Made by a program: the position numbers and the translations under genes. The notes beneath the pieces were generated by a model. The model did no database searches and had not been told where the DNA came from. It worked only from the letters and a program-made list of their open reading frames with translations. Of a DNA stretch of 64,000 nt, positions 44,803-53,165 are shown piece by piece. Source of the DNA: Consotaella salsifontis (GTDB lineage Bacteria; Pseudomonadota; Alphaproteobacteria; Rhizobiales; Rhizobiaceae); contig NZ_FUXL01000017.1 in assembly GCF_900167365.1 (NCBI RefSeq), positions 34,958-98,957 of the forward strand, given 5' to 3'. The stretch's first letter is position 1; each line of letters starts with the position of its first letter.

Positions 44803-45741
44803 TCAGGAGCGGATCAGCGCCCCGTAGTGGCCCACGACCTCTCCGGCCATGGCATGGCCGGCCTTGACGGCCTCGACGCCAGAGGCGCCGGTCAGGCGGG
44901 CGGCGATGTAGGCGGCATTGAAGGAATCGCCGGCCGCCGTGGTGTCGACCACCTTCTCGATCTTCGTCGCCGGGACGCTGACGAATTCTTCCGAGGTCGC
45001 GAAATAGGCGGGTTCGGGGCCGTCCTTGACTACCACCTCGGCGACGCCGAGAGCGCGGTAGCGCTGGGCCGTCGCCTCAGGGCTGGCGTCGCGGAAGGCG
45101 ACCTCGTCGTCCGAATAGCTGGGCAGGCACATTGTGGAGACGGCTGCCGCTGCCTCGATCGCCTGGCACATGACCTCGTTGGAGGGCCAGAGACGCGGGC
45201 GAAGATTGGGATCGAAGATCACCGGCTTGCCCGCATCGCGCGCCTGTCGCAGCTCGTCGAGGAGCGTGGCGCGAGCCTCGGGGGAGAGGATGGCCATGGT
45301 GATGCCGGAGAAATAGCAGGCACTGCTGGCTTCGATCGCCGCGCGCAGGACATCCCGGTCATCCGCCAGCAGCTTCGCCGCGCTGGTGTCGCGCCAGTAA
45401 TAGAAGCTGCGCTCGCCCTCATTGAGACGGATCAGGTAGAGGCCGGGCATGCGGCCCGGGATCCGCCGCACCAAGCTGGTGTCGATGCCCCCCTCTCGCA
45501 TGAAGGCGAGCAGATCGCTCGACACCGGATCGTCGCCGACCGCGCTGAAATAGGAAACCTGCCAGGACGCGGGCAGCGCTCGGCGCAAATACCACGACGT
45601 GTTGAAGGTGTCGCCGGCAAAGCCCATGCGCAGCAGGCCTTCAGGAGCCGAGGAAAGCTCAACCATGCACTCGCCAATCGCGAGGATGCGCCCCTGCGGC
45701 GCCGCGCCGCCGTCGGCAGGCTCATTGACGTGATCAACCAT
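44803..45741 (-). CDS. kdgK: PfkB-family 2-keto-3-deoxygluconate kinase
   Basis: 312 residues of the ribokinase/PfkB family: ILAIGECMVELS, GFAGDTFNTSWYL near the N-terminus and the anion hole/catalytic Asp in DTTAAGDSFNAAY. Residue pattern at the substrate site (GDTFNTSWYLRR, YYWRD, FDPNLRPRLW) is that of KDG kinases, which make 2-keto-3-deoxy-6-phosphogluconate. It is divergent from an IclR-type regulator that reads into dgoK. Confidence 0.88.
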   Translation of the reverse strand: MVDHVNEPADGGAAPQGRILAIGECMVELSSAPEGLLRMGFAGDTFNTSWYLRRALPASWQVSYFSAVGDDPVSSDLLAFMREGGIDTSLVRRIPGRMPGLYLIRLNEGERSFYYWRDTSAAKLLADDRDVLRAAIEASSACYFSGITMAILSPEARATLLDELRQARDAGKPVIFDPNLRPRLWPSNEVMCQAIEAAAAVSTMCLPSYSDDEVAFRDASPEATAQRYRALGVAEVVVKDGPEPAYFATSEEFVSVPATKIEKVVDTTAAGDSFNAAYIAARLTGASGVEAVKAGHAMAGEVVGHYGALIRS

Positions 45742-45769
45742 TTGGGCGCTTTCTCCACTATGTTGTCAG

Positions 45770-45798
45770 CCTCCTATCCCACCAGCGGTCCTAGGAGG
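45770..45798. promoter_or_regulatory. Inverted repeat CCTCCTA-N15-TAGGAGG, candidate operator
   Basis: Perfect 7-bp arms at 45770-45776 and 45792-45798 lie in the 155-base divergent spacer between kdgK and the IclR-type gene. It may be a binding site of that regulator, or a structured leader of kdgK. Confidence 0.4.
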
Positions 45799-45896
45799 CA
45801 AGTGTCTCACTATGTCGCATATCGATAAACTAATTGACGCACTTTCGCGCCGCAACTAAAGTCTCAGGCGTCAAGCGGAGGGGGCGAAGTCGGATT

Positions 45897-46694
45897 ATGG
45901 ACTTCGAAGGCGATCCAAACCAACGAGTCATCAAGGGCACGCAGACCCTGGCGCGCGGACTTGCGCTGCTTGAGTGCGTCGCCGATGGCGTGACGGACGT
46001 CAAAGGAATGGCCGCCCGGCTCGATCTGCCCCGCAGCACTGTCAATCGCATGCTCGCGAGTCTGGTGGCGACCGGCTACCTTCATCAGATACCGTTCCGG
46101 GGCTATCTGCTTGGGCCGAAGTTGATCGGCTTCGGCTTCAAGGCGATCGAGCAGCGGCCTCTGGTGGCTCTTGCCCGGCCGCATCTGGAACGGCTGGCCT
46201 TGGAGACGCGCGACACCGTGCATCTTGGCGTGCGAGACGGCTCCAACGTGCTTTATCTGGAAAAGATCGCGGGCAGTCGCGGTTTCGAGATGCGCTCCAG
46301 CATCGGCTACAACATGCCTTTGGCTGCAACCGGGTTGGGCAAGGCGTTGCTCCTCGGCGTGGAGCGTTGCGAATGGCGCGAGCTGCACGAGCGGGCCTGC
46401 GAGGCCAGTGCGCGGTTTCCCGAACGCGCGGCGCCGCTCGGCTGGGAAGCCTTCGAGGCGGATATCCTGCTTTCCATCGAGCGCGGCTGGGCACGTGACT
46501 GGGAGGAGAGCGAGGTCGGCATCCGCTGTGTGTCCGCGCCCATCCGCGATATCCGCGACGCCGTCGTTGCGGCGCTGAGCATCTCCACCGCGACCCCGTT
46601 CATGGATGAGGCGCGGGCCGTCGAGGTCGGTCCCCGAGTCAGGGAAACGGCCGAATTGATTTCGCAGGAACTGGGATGGAGTGGGCGCAAGTGA
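45897..46694 (+). CDS. IclR-family transcriptional regulator
   Basis: 265 residues: N-terminal winged helix (GTQTLARGLALLECVADGVT, MAARLDLPRSTVNRMLASLV) and the IclR ligand domain (MPLAATGLGKALLL, CVSAPIRDIRDAVVAALSIS). The family commonly senses sugar acids. ATG 45897 is chosen; GGAGGGGG lies 12 bases upstream. It overlaps dgoK by four bases and is divergent from kdgK, so it probably controls the keto-deoxy sugar acid genes on both sides. Confidence 0.9.
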   Translation: MDFEGDPNQRVIKGTQTLARGLALLECVADGVTDVKGMAARLDLPRSTVNRMLASLVATGYLHQIPFRGYLLGPKLIGFGFKAIEQRPLVALARPHLERLALETRDTVHLGVRDGSNVLYLEKIAGSRGFEMRSSIGYNMPLAATGLGKALLLGVERCEWRELHERACEASARFPERAAPLGWEAFEADILLSIERGWARDWEESEVGIRCVSAPIRDIRDAVVAALSISTATPFMDEARAVEVGPRVRETAELISQELGWSGRK

Positions 46695-47659
46695 GCGGGC
46701 CTGCATTGATTGCATTGGACTGGGGAACGTCCAGTCTCCGCGGTTTTCTGATGAGCGCCGAGGGTGAGGTTCTGGCGCAGCGCCAGAGCTCCCATGGCAT
46801 TCAGAACCTGCCGGGGCCGGGGCGGGAGGGCTTCGAGGCCGCGTTCACCGACCTTTGCGGCGAATGGCTCGCGGCCCATCCTGCATTGCCGCTGGTGGCC
46901 GGCGGCATGGTGGGCAGCGCGCAGGGCTGGGTCGAGGCGCCCTATGTGCGGTGCCCTGCCGATGTAACAACGCTGGCCGCGCACGCGGCGACGGTCGAGA
47001 CGCCCCAGGGCAGCGTTCTGCATATCGCCCCCGGCATCCTGCTCGATCCCGAGGATGCACAGCCGGACGTGATCCGTGGCGAGGAGATTCAGATCGCCGG
47101 CGCGCTGGCGGAACATCCCGAGTGGGCTGAAGCCGCCACTGTGGTTCTTCCCGGAACGCATTCCAAGTGGCTCGACGTCAAGGACGGGCGGGTGACGACC
47201 TTCTTCACTTATATGACGGGCGAGGTGTTCGCCGTGCTCGCCAAGCATTCGATCCTCGGCCGGCTGATGCCGGAGAATGGCGAGGCGAATGAAGAAGAGG
47301 CCAAGGCCGCGTTCGCGAAAGGGCTTCTGGCGGCACGGGACAGTCACCCCGGCGATCTGACGCACCAGCTCTTCGCGGTGCGGACTCTCGGCCTGACGCG
47401 ACGGCTAAATCCGGTCGTTCTGAAGGATTATCTCTCCGGGCTTCTGATTGGCCATGAGCTCACCTCCGCCGCCGGGCGCACCGGCGCGGGCGGGGCAGGA
47501 GGCGAGGGAACGTTGTTGATGATTGGCGACGCCGCGCTCTGCCGGCGGTACGCGGAGGCGTTCGACGTCTTTGGCGTGCGGTGTGCGGCGCGGTTGGAGA
47601 ACACGGCTCCGGCCGGGCTTTTCCGGTTTGCCGGTGCGGCGGGGCTGCTGCCGGCGTGA
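46691..47659 (+). CDS. dgoK: 2-dehydro-3-deoxygalactonokinase
   Basis: 322 residues of the DgoK family: ALIALDWGTSSLRGFLM at the N-terminus, AGGMVGSAQGW, VLPGTHSKWLDV and LTSAAGRTG...LMIGDAALCRRY. It phosphorylates 2-keto-3-deoxygalactonate. GTG 46691 overlaps the IclR stop (GTGA) with GGAG nine bases upstream; ATG 46676 is an alternative. Together with kdgK it points to catabolism of galactonate, uronate or polymers of them. Confidence 0.9.
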   Translation: MSGPALIALDWGTSSLRGFLMSAEGEVLAQRQSSHGIQNLPGPGREGFEAAFTDLCGEWLAAHPALPLVAGGMVGSAQGWVEAPYVRCPADVTTLAAHAATVETPQGSVLHIAPGILLDPEDAQPDVIRGEEIQIAGALAEHPEWAEAATVVLPGTHSKWLDVKDGRVTTFFTYMTGEVFAVLAKHSILGRLMPENGEANEEEAKAAFAKGLLAARDSHPGDLTHQLFAVRTLGLTRRLNPVVLKDYLSGLLIGHELTSAAGRTGAGGAGGEGTLLMIGDAALCRRYAEAFDVFGVRCAARLENTAPAGLFRFAGAAGLLPA

Positions 47660-47779
47660 AGAATTGCCTCGCCGCCCGTGTGGGCGCGACGGCGTGCATT
47701 GGGTGACGGGCTTTGGGCGAATGCCGGAAGCACCGTCTCGGGCGGCCCTTTCGCCCTTTTATTGTCAATTCTGAAAAGG

Positions 47780-47803
47780 ACGCCCCTCGCGACGTGGGGG
47801 CGT
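47780..47803 (+). repeat. Hairpin in the leader of the Zn-dehydrogenase gene
   Basis: Arms ACGCCCC (47780-47786) and GGGGCGT (47797-47803) surround a 10-base loop, 17 bases before the next start codon. It could stabilise or attenuate the downstream message. There is no T-run. Confidence 0.4.
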
Positions 47804-47820
47804 AGCGGGAGTTCGTTCCT

Positions 47821-48843
47821 ATGAAAGCCCTGGTCTATACCGCACCCTCTAAGGTCGAAGTGCGCGACGTTCAGCCGCCCGAGCCGGTGGAGGGAGCGGC
47901 GAAGGTCAAGATGCGGTTCTGCGGGGTCTGCGGCACTGACATCGGCATTTTCGCCGGCAAGCATCCCCGCGCCAAGGCGCCCCTGATCCTCGGCCACGAA
48001 TTCGTCGGCGTGGTGGAGGAAGTGCGCGGCGGCAAGCATGGCTTCAAGCCAGGCGACCGCGTGGTGGCCTATCCGCTGTTGTCGTGCGGTGTGTGCCGGC
48101 CCTGTCGCACCGGTTCGCCCCATGTCTGCGAGAAGCTGCGCCTTATCGGCATCGACTGCGACGGCGGCATGGCCGACCACGCCTGGGTCGACGAGAGCGT
48201 GCTGTTCAAGGTGCCCGACGAATTGTCGGACGAGGTTGCGGCTCTGGTCGAGCCCCTGGCGGTGATCGTGCGTTCGATGCATCAGGCGCGCTTCCAGATT
48301 CTGGATTCGGCGGTCGTGATGGGCGCCGGCCCGATCGGCATCCTGACGGCCATCGTCCTGAAGCACAGCGGCGCCTCCCGCATCATCATCTCGGACATCG
48401 ACGAGGCGCGCCTGGCCATGTGCGCCGAATTCGGCTTCGAGGCGCTCAACGTCAAGAAGGAGAGCCTTGTCGACTACGTCGCCCGGACGACGAACGGCGA
48501 GGGCGTGGATGTCGTCTTCGAATGCTCCGGTGTAGAGAGCGCGGCGGCCGAGATGACCAAGATCGCCCGCGTCGGCGGAACGATCTGCATGACCGGCATC
48601 CATAAGGCGCCGCATGCCGTCGACCTTCGCGATCTCAACTTCAAGGAACTGACCATCATCGGCTCGCGCGTCTACACCCAGCACGAGTTCGGCATGTCCG
48701 TCGCCTATGCGCTCGCCCTCAAGGACGACCTCGCCAAGATCGTCACCCAGACCGTGCCGCTCACGGAGGCCGAGAGCGTGTTCGAAATGATCGCCGATCC
48801 TGCAGTCAACACCGTCAAGGTCCTCGTCGATTGCACGAAATAA
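47821..48843 (+). CDS. Zinc-dependent alcohol/polyol dehydrogenase (MDR)
   Basis: 340 residues. Catalytic zinc ligands are in FCGVCGTD and LGHEFVG; structural zinc cysteines in CGVCRPCRTGSPHVC; the NAD site is VMGAGPIG. It resembles L-threonine/sorbitol/galactitol-phosphate type dehydrogenases. In this operon it probably oxidises a sugar acid, polyol or keto-deoxy acid. It is 20 bases upstream of kduD. Confidence 0.88.
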   Translation: MKALVYTAPSKVEVRDVQPPEPVEGAAKVKMRFCGVCGTDIGIFAGKHPRAKAPLILGHEFVGVVEEVRGGKHGFKPGDRVVAYPLLSCGVCRPCRTGSPHVCEKLRLIGIDCDGGMADHAWVDESVLFKVPDELSDEVAALVEPLAVIVRSMHQARFQILDSAVVMGAGPIGILTAIVLKHSGASRIIISDIDEARLAMCAEFGFEALNVKKESLVDYVARTTNGEGVDVVFECSGVESAAAEMTKIARVGGTICMTGIHKAPHAVDLRDLNFKELTIIGSRVYTQHEFGMSVAYALALKDDLAKIVTQTVPLTEAESVFEMIADPAVNTVKVLVDCTK

Positions 48844-48862
48844 GGCCAGGAGAGCTTTGGAA

Positions 48863-49618
48863 ATGACCCTTTTCGACATCAGCGGCAAGAAGGCCATGGT
48901 GACCGGCGGCACGCGCGGCCTCGGTCGCGGCATGGCCGAGGCGCTGGCTGAGGCCGGCGCCGACGTGATGATCTTCGGCACCAGCGACAAGGCGCTTGCC
49001 GTCGCCGAGGAAATCTCGGCCAAGGGCCTCAAGGTCCAGGGCGCGGTGATGGATCTCGCCCAGGCGGAATCGCGGCGCACGGTTTTTGCCGACGCCCTGA
49101 AGACCCTTGGCGGCGTCGACATTCTCGTCAACGCGGCCGGCATCCAGCGGCGGCACAAGTGCGAGGACTTCCCCATGTCCGATTGGCAGGACGTGCTGGA
49201 AGTGAACCTGACGGCCGTCTTCGACATGTGCCAGCTCGCGGGCCGCGAGATGCTCGCCGCCGGCAGTGGCAAGATCATCAACATCGCCTCGCTGCTCAGC
49301 TTCTTCGGCGGCTTCACTGTTCCGGCCTACGCCGCCTCGAAGGGCGGCGTGATGCAGCTCACAAAGGCGCTAGCCAACGAGTGGGCCTCGCGCGGCATCA
49401 ATGTGAACGCCATCGCGCCCGGCTACATGGCGACCGAGATGAACACCGCGCTCCTCGCCGACGAAAAGCGCAACAGCGAGATCACCGCGCGCATCCCCGC
49501 CCATCGCTGGGGCGAGCCGCAGGACATGAAGGGGCCGCTCCTCTTCCTGGCTTCCTCGGCCTCCGATTACGTGCATGGCGCGGTTCTGCCCGTCGATGGC
49601 GGCTATCTCGGCCGGTAA
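48863..49618 (+). CDS. kduD: 2-dehydro-3-deoxy-D-gluconate 5-dehydrogenase-like SDR (KduD type)
   Basis: 251-residue SDR. TGGTRGLGRGM is the cofactor site, followed by the KduD-type NAAGIQRR, IASLLSFFGGFTVPAYAASK (catalytic Tyr/Lys), INVNAIAPGYMATEMN and the C-terminal LASSASDYVHGAVLPVDGGY, all close to Escherichia coli KduD. KduD interconverts 2,5-diketo-3-deoxygluconate and 2-keto-3-deoxygluconate in uronate breakdown. It lies between the Zn-dehydrogenase and a hydroxyacid dehydrogenase. Confidence 0.82.
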   Translation: MTLFDISGKKAMVTGGTRGLGRGMAEALAEAGADVMIFGTSDKALAVAEEISAKGLKVQGAVMDLAQAESRRTVFADALKTLGGVDILVNAAGIQRRHKCEDFPMSDWQDVLEVNLTAVFDMCQLAGREMLAAGSGKIINIASLLSFFGGFTVPAYAASKGGVMQLTKALANEWASRGINVNAIAPGYMATEMNTALLADEKRNSEITARIPAHRWGEPQDMKGPLLFLASSASDYVHGAVLPVDGGYLGR

Positions 49619-49658
49619 TGGACCACCGCCCGCTTCCGATCATCAACAAGGATTTCCC

Positions 49659-50615
49659 ATGAAGATTGTCGTTTCCGACTGCGATCACGCGGCCATGGAT
49701 CAGGAGAATGAAATCTTCTCCAAGAACGGCATGACGTTCACTCATCTGGCGCTGAAGACCGAGGATGACGCCATCGCCGGTCTGAAGGACGCCGAGATCG
49801 TCCTCAACCAGTACACGCCCTTCACGCCGCGTGTGTTCGACGCGCTGCCGAACCTCAAGCAGATCATCCGCTACGGCGTCGGCTACAACAACATCGACGT
49901 CGACGCGGCGACGAAGGCCGGCGTCCAGATCTGCAATATTCCCGACTACGGCATGAACGAGGTGTCGGATCACGCCCTGGCGCTGATGATGGCGCTGGCG
50001 CGCAAGATCGTGCCCATGGTGGAACAGACCCGCTCGGGCGGTTGGAACTTCATCGACTCCATGCCGCTTTATCGCCTCTGCGAGCAGACGGTCGGCATCA
50101 TCGGCCTGGGACGCATCGGCCGCCTTTTCGCATCCAAGGTGAGGGGGCTTGGCTGCCGGGTTATCTGCTACGACAAGTATTGTACGCCGAACGAGGCCGA
50201 TGGCTTTGGTTTCGTCACGCCCGTGTCTTTGGACCAGCTGATCCGCGAGGCGGACATCATCTCCATCAACTGCCCGCTGACCGATGAAACGCGCAATCTC
50301 ATCGACGCCGACGCGTTCGCGAAGATGAAGAAGAACGCCCTCATCATCAACACGGCGCGCGGCGGCATCATTGACGAGGCGGCGCTGGCCGAGGCGCTGG
50401 CTTCCGGCCGCATCGCCGGCGCCGCGCTCGACACTACGGAGAAGGAGCCGCTGGCTTCCGACTCCCCGCTCTTCAAGATGAAGAACTGCCTCGTAACGCC
50501 GCACATGAGCTGGTATTCGGAGCATTCGGCATTGGAGCTGAAGCGCAAGGTTGCCGAGGAGGCCGTGCGTTTTGCCAAAGGCGAACCCGTCCATTACCCG
50601 GTCAACAAGATCTGA
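49659..50615 (+). CDS. D-2-hydroxyacid dehydrogenase (C-terminal-binding-protein-like)
   Basis: 318 residues with NAD site VGIIGLGRIG, catalytic Arg in INTARGG, Glu in DTTEKEP and His in VTPHMSWYSEHS. This is the CtBP/hydroxypyruvate-reductase branch of D-2-hydroxyacid dehydrogenases. It would reduce a 2-keto acid or oxidise a 2-hydroxy acid. ATG 49659 follows AAGGAT. It is the last gene before the terminator at 50622. Confidence 0.87.
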   Translation: MKIVVSDCDHAAMDQENEIFSKNGMTFTHLALKTEDDAIAGLKDAEIVLNQYTPFTPRVFDALPNLKQIIRYGVGYNNIDVDAATKAGVQICNIPDYGMNEVSDHALALMMALARKIVPMVEQTRSGGWNFIDSMPLYRLCEQTVGIIGLGRIGRLFASKVRGLGCRVICYDKYCTPNEADGFGFVTPVSLDQLIREADIISINCPLTDETRNLIDADAFAKMKKNALIINTARGGIIDEAALAEALASGRIAGAALDTTEKEPLASDSPLFKMKNCLVTPHMSWYSEHSALELKRKVAEEAVRFAKGEPVHYPVNKI

Positions 50616-50621
50616 CCTTAA

Positions 50622-50653
50622 GGCCGCCGGCCAATATCGCCGGCGGCCTTTTT
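50622..50653 (+). terminator. Rho-independent terminator
   Basis: Perfect 10-bp GC-rich stem GGCCGCCGGC/GCCGGCGGCC (50622-50631 and 50639-50648) with a 7-base loop and TTTTT immediately after. It lies six bases downstream of the hydroxyacid dehydrogenase stop and closes the operon. Confidence 0.93.
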
Positions 50654-50912
50654 CTTTCCACAGCGGCGGCTTCGCGCGCCTTCGTAATGATCCTCTGCCT
50701 CATGGTCATTTCCCACGTTTCCGAACTCTCGCTCTTCCTGGGGTAGATGCTCGGCGCAGGAGAATGCCACGGCATCGAACGCAAAAAGGCTTGGCCTGGG
50801 GAAGCGCCAGACTAGGCCAACGCCTCGGGCGGATGGGCTGCGGCATGACGGGCTCGCGGCGTTCGCCCAGAAACGCATTTCGTACCAGCATATCGGACAA
50901 AGGAACGAACCC

Positions 50913-51374
50913 ATGATCTTCGGTCGAATCGCAAATCTCGCCAACGAGGCGCCGACACTGCCGGCCAATATCCGCAAGGGCCTGGAATTCATCGCCGGGC
51001 GCGATTGGACCAACGCGGAGCCCGGCCGGGTCGAGATCGACGGGGACCAGATGTTCGCCGTCGTCCAGGATTACGAGACGGGCGCTCCGGCGACGAAGAA
51101 GCCCGAGGCCCACGCCCGCCACATCGACATCCAGTTCATCTTCTCGGGCGAGGAGATCATCGGCTTCGCGCCCATCGACCTCATTCCGCCGGCGAACGAG
51201 AACTTCCTGGAAGAGCGCGACGTGCAGTTCTTCGCCGAGGTGCCGGGGGAGGCGAATCTCCTGCTCAAGGCCGGAAGCTACGGCGTCTTCTATCCCTGGG
51301 ACGTGCATCGCCCCTGCTGCGAGGCCGACGGTCCCGCGAAGGTGCGCAAAATCCTGGTCAAGATTCGCCTCTGA
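50913..51374 (+). CDS. YhcH/YjgK/YiaL-family protein
   Basis: 153 residues matching the cupin-like YhcH/EbgC family: EFIAGRDW, the metal-binding HARHIDIQFIFSG, ENFLEERDVQFF and a C-terminal GVFYPWDVHRPCC. Relatives act on sugar anomers, as in sialic acid and beta-galactoside use. It follows the keto-deoxy sugar acid operon beyond the terminator and likely serves the same catabolism. Confidence 0.85.
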   Translation: MIFGRIANLANEAPTLPANIRKGLEFIAGRDWTNAEPGRVEIDGDQMFAVVQDYETGAPATKKPEAHARHIDIQFIFSGEEIIGFAPIDLIPPANENFLEERDVQFFAEVPGEANLLLKAGSYGVFYPWDVHRPCCEADGPAKVRKILVKIRL

Positions 51375-51492
51375 AGGCAACTCTAGCCGGCATTCCAGTT
51401 TCTCCAGCCTTCGTCGTTCGAAGGCTGGACGAGGCGGAGCGAGGAGGGCACCATGCGGCGTCCCTGTTCCAGTTCCGCCTTGAGGCTCTGCA

Positions 51493-52002
51493 ATGCCTGA
51501 CCATGACGAGAAGCCGCGAACCGCAGCGGCGCCCATGCCCATTCTCGATCAGCGGCGCATTGAGGCCTCGGTGCTGCGCCAGGTCTACGATGTCCTCGCT
51601 GCCTCCCATGGCGAGGACGTCGCGCGTCGAACCATCGACGAGGCCGTTTCCCGGGCCGCGGTCGCCCAGGGCGAGGCGTTCCGTCAGGAACTCGGCCGCG
51701 ATCCTGATCTGGCGGACTTTTCCGACATACTTCCACGCTGGACGGCCAACGGCGCCCTCGAGATCGACGTGCTCCACGCCGACCCTAAACGGCTCGACTT
51801 CAATGTTCGGCGCTGTCGCTATGCCGAGATGTACCGGGCCATGGGGCTCGGCCATCTTGGGGCGGTTCTGTCCTGCAATCGCGATGGCCGCTTCTGTGAA
51901 GGCTATAATCCCGCGATCGAGTTCTCGCGCACGCAGACGCTGATGGAAGGCGCCGACCACTGTGATTTCCGCTATCGGCTTTCATCGCCGAAGCAGTCCT
52001 GA
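51493..52002 (+). CDS. L-2-amino-thiazoline-4-carboxylic acid hydrolase family protein
   Basis: 169 residues with the ATC hydrolase family pattern: ILPRWTANGALEIDVLHADP, LDFNVRRCRYAEMYRAMGL, LGAVLSCNRDGRFCEGYNP and the terminal GADHCDFRYRL. The founding enzyme, AtcB/AtcC of Pseudomonas, opens the thiazoline ring on the way to cysteine; the activity of most homologues is untested. It is monocistronic, 118 bases after the YhcH gene. Confidence 0.8.
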   Translation: MPDHDEKPRTAAAPMPILDQRRIEASVLRQVYDVLAASHGEDVARRTIDEAVSRAAVAQGEAFRQELGRDPDLADFSDILPRWTANGALEIDVLHADPKRLDFNVRRCRYAEMYRAMGLGHLGAVLSCNRDGRFCEGYNPAIEFSRTQTLMEGADHCDFRYRLSSPKQS

Positions 52003-52302
52003 CGACACTGCGTCAAGCCATGATCGCGGCCCTGGAGCGGAGCATCGCAAACACTCCTGCCACGGCGGGGCCGCGAACGGGCCAGGGCAGAATCAGTCCG
52101 CCACTTTCTCTTGGAAGTCTGGCGCTTGGGAAGAACGCGAATCCGGACGCGACCAGGGTGGCCGATGGGTAAAACCGCTTTAAATACAAGGACCTGACGG
52201 GCTCCAGCAAATATCGCCAGGGTCGCGCGTCATTTCCTGTTGCATTCCCTCAGCCTTTGCGCCATATAGCGCCCGTCCCCGCTGCTAGGCAGCACGGACG
52301 GA
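52003..52302. other. Gene-free stretch upstream of tRNA-Gly
   Basis: 300 bases without a convincing gene. A 65-codon minus-strand frame (52013-52210) is not supported by a family. The right end should hold the tRNA-Gly promoter. Confidence 0.4.
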
Positions 52303-52381
52303 GCGGGCGGGTGTAGCTCAGGGGTAGAGCACAACCTTGCCAAGGTTGGGGTCGTGGGTTCGAATCCCATCGCCCGCTCCA
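52303..52381 (+). tRNA. tRNA-Gly(GCC)
   Basis: Acceptor stem GCGGGCG/CGCCCGC, D arm TAGCTCAGGGGTAGAGCA, anticodon stem-loop CAACC-TTGCCAA-GGTTG (anticodon GCC), T arm GTGGGTTCGAATCCCAT and discriminator T with encoded CCA. No integrase is adjacent. Confidence 0.95.
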
Positions 52382-52670
52382 TTTTTTTCATTTAAGATCA
52401 GTATGTTAGGCTGCGGTGTTGCTGCTCTAGGCGGCGCCCGGTGCGGAATTCGATGCCGCGTCGTAGCAGCCGGAGGAAGGCCTCCGAATGGCGGGGCGCG
52501 GGTTCGGCGCCTTGAATCGAAGCCGGGCTTCGTGAGGGAGCCTACGGTTCGCGCCGGCGTCATGGGTTGCACCATTCGAAGCGCGCCGCATTGCCGCGAA
52601 TGGAAACGCGAACAGCCGCGCCGCACTGCCGTTATCGTCGATGGCTGACCGTTACCTTCGGAGACGCCGC

Positions 52671-53039
52671 TCACCGCGCGTCGTCGTAGCGTGCCCTACT
52701 GTCGCGAATGAACTCCCTATGCTCGATCGCCCAGGCGGCGAGGTGTCGAACGGCTTCCGCGAGAGAGACTCCGGTCTTCGTCAGCGAATATTCAACTTGT
52801 GGCGGCGTGGTGTGACGAACCGACCGGTCGACCAGCCCATCGCGCTCCAGCGCCTTGAGCGTCCTGGTCAGCATCTGTTGCGAAATGCCCGGCACTTGCC
52901 GCTTGATGCTGTTGAAACGTTCCGGCTGCCGGCTCAGCACGACGACGATCTGAACCGTCCACTTGTCTCCGATCCGGCCGAGCACTTCGCTGACGCCGGA
53001 ACAGTTCGAGAGCTCGCTCAGAACATTGGTCATGTTCAT
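52671..53039 (-). CDS. HxlR-family transcriptional regulator
   Basis: 122 residues: VSEVLGRIGDKWTVQIVVVL, RFNSIKRQVPGISQQMLTRT, PPQVEYSLTKTG. It is the third HxlR gene of the window and divergent from an alpha/beta hydrolase, its probable target. ATG 53033 is an alternative start. Confidence 0.88.
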   Translation of the reverse strand: MNMTNVLSELSNCSGVSEVLGRIGDKWTVQIVVVLSRQPERFNSIKRQVPGISQQMLTRTLKALERDGLVDRSVRHTTPPQVEYSLTKTGVSLAEAVRHLAAWAIEHREFIRDSRARYDDAR

Positions 53040-53165
53040 AGGACCTGGTCCAGAAAATATGCGTTCTTGTTGAACGATAGTCGGTCACGTATTTTTTGCT
53101 AGTCACAAATGTAGACCTGGCGGGGATCCACATCCAGCGCCCGGTTTCAGCAAACGGACCCTCTG

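Noticed and set aside
47428..49317. Minus-strand frame of 629 codons opposite dgoK, Zn-dehydrogenase and kduD
   Set aside because: Antisense of three genes with strong family motifs; no domain of its own.
52013..52210. 65-codon minus-strand gene before tRNA-Gly
   Set aside because: Somewhat hydrophobic frame but no family match or good ribosome site; not supported.
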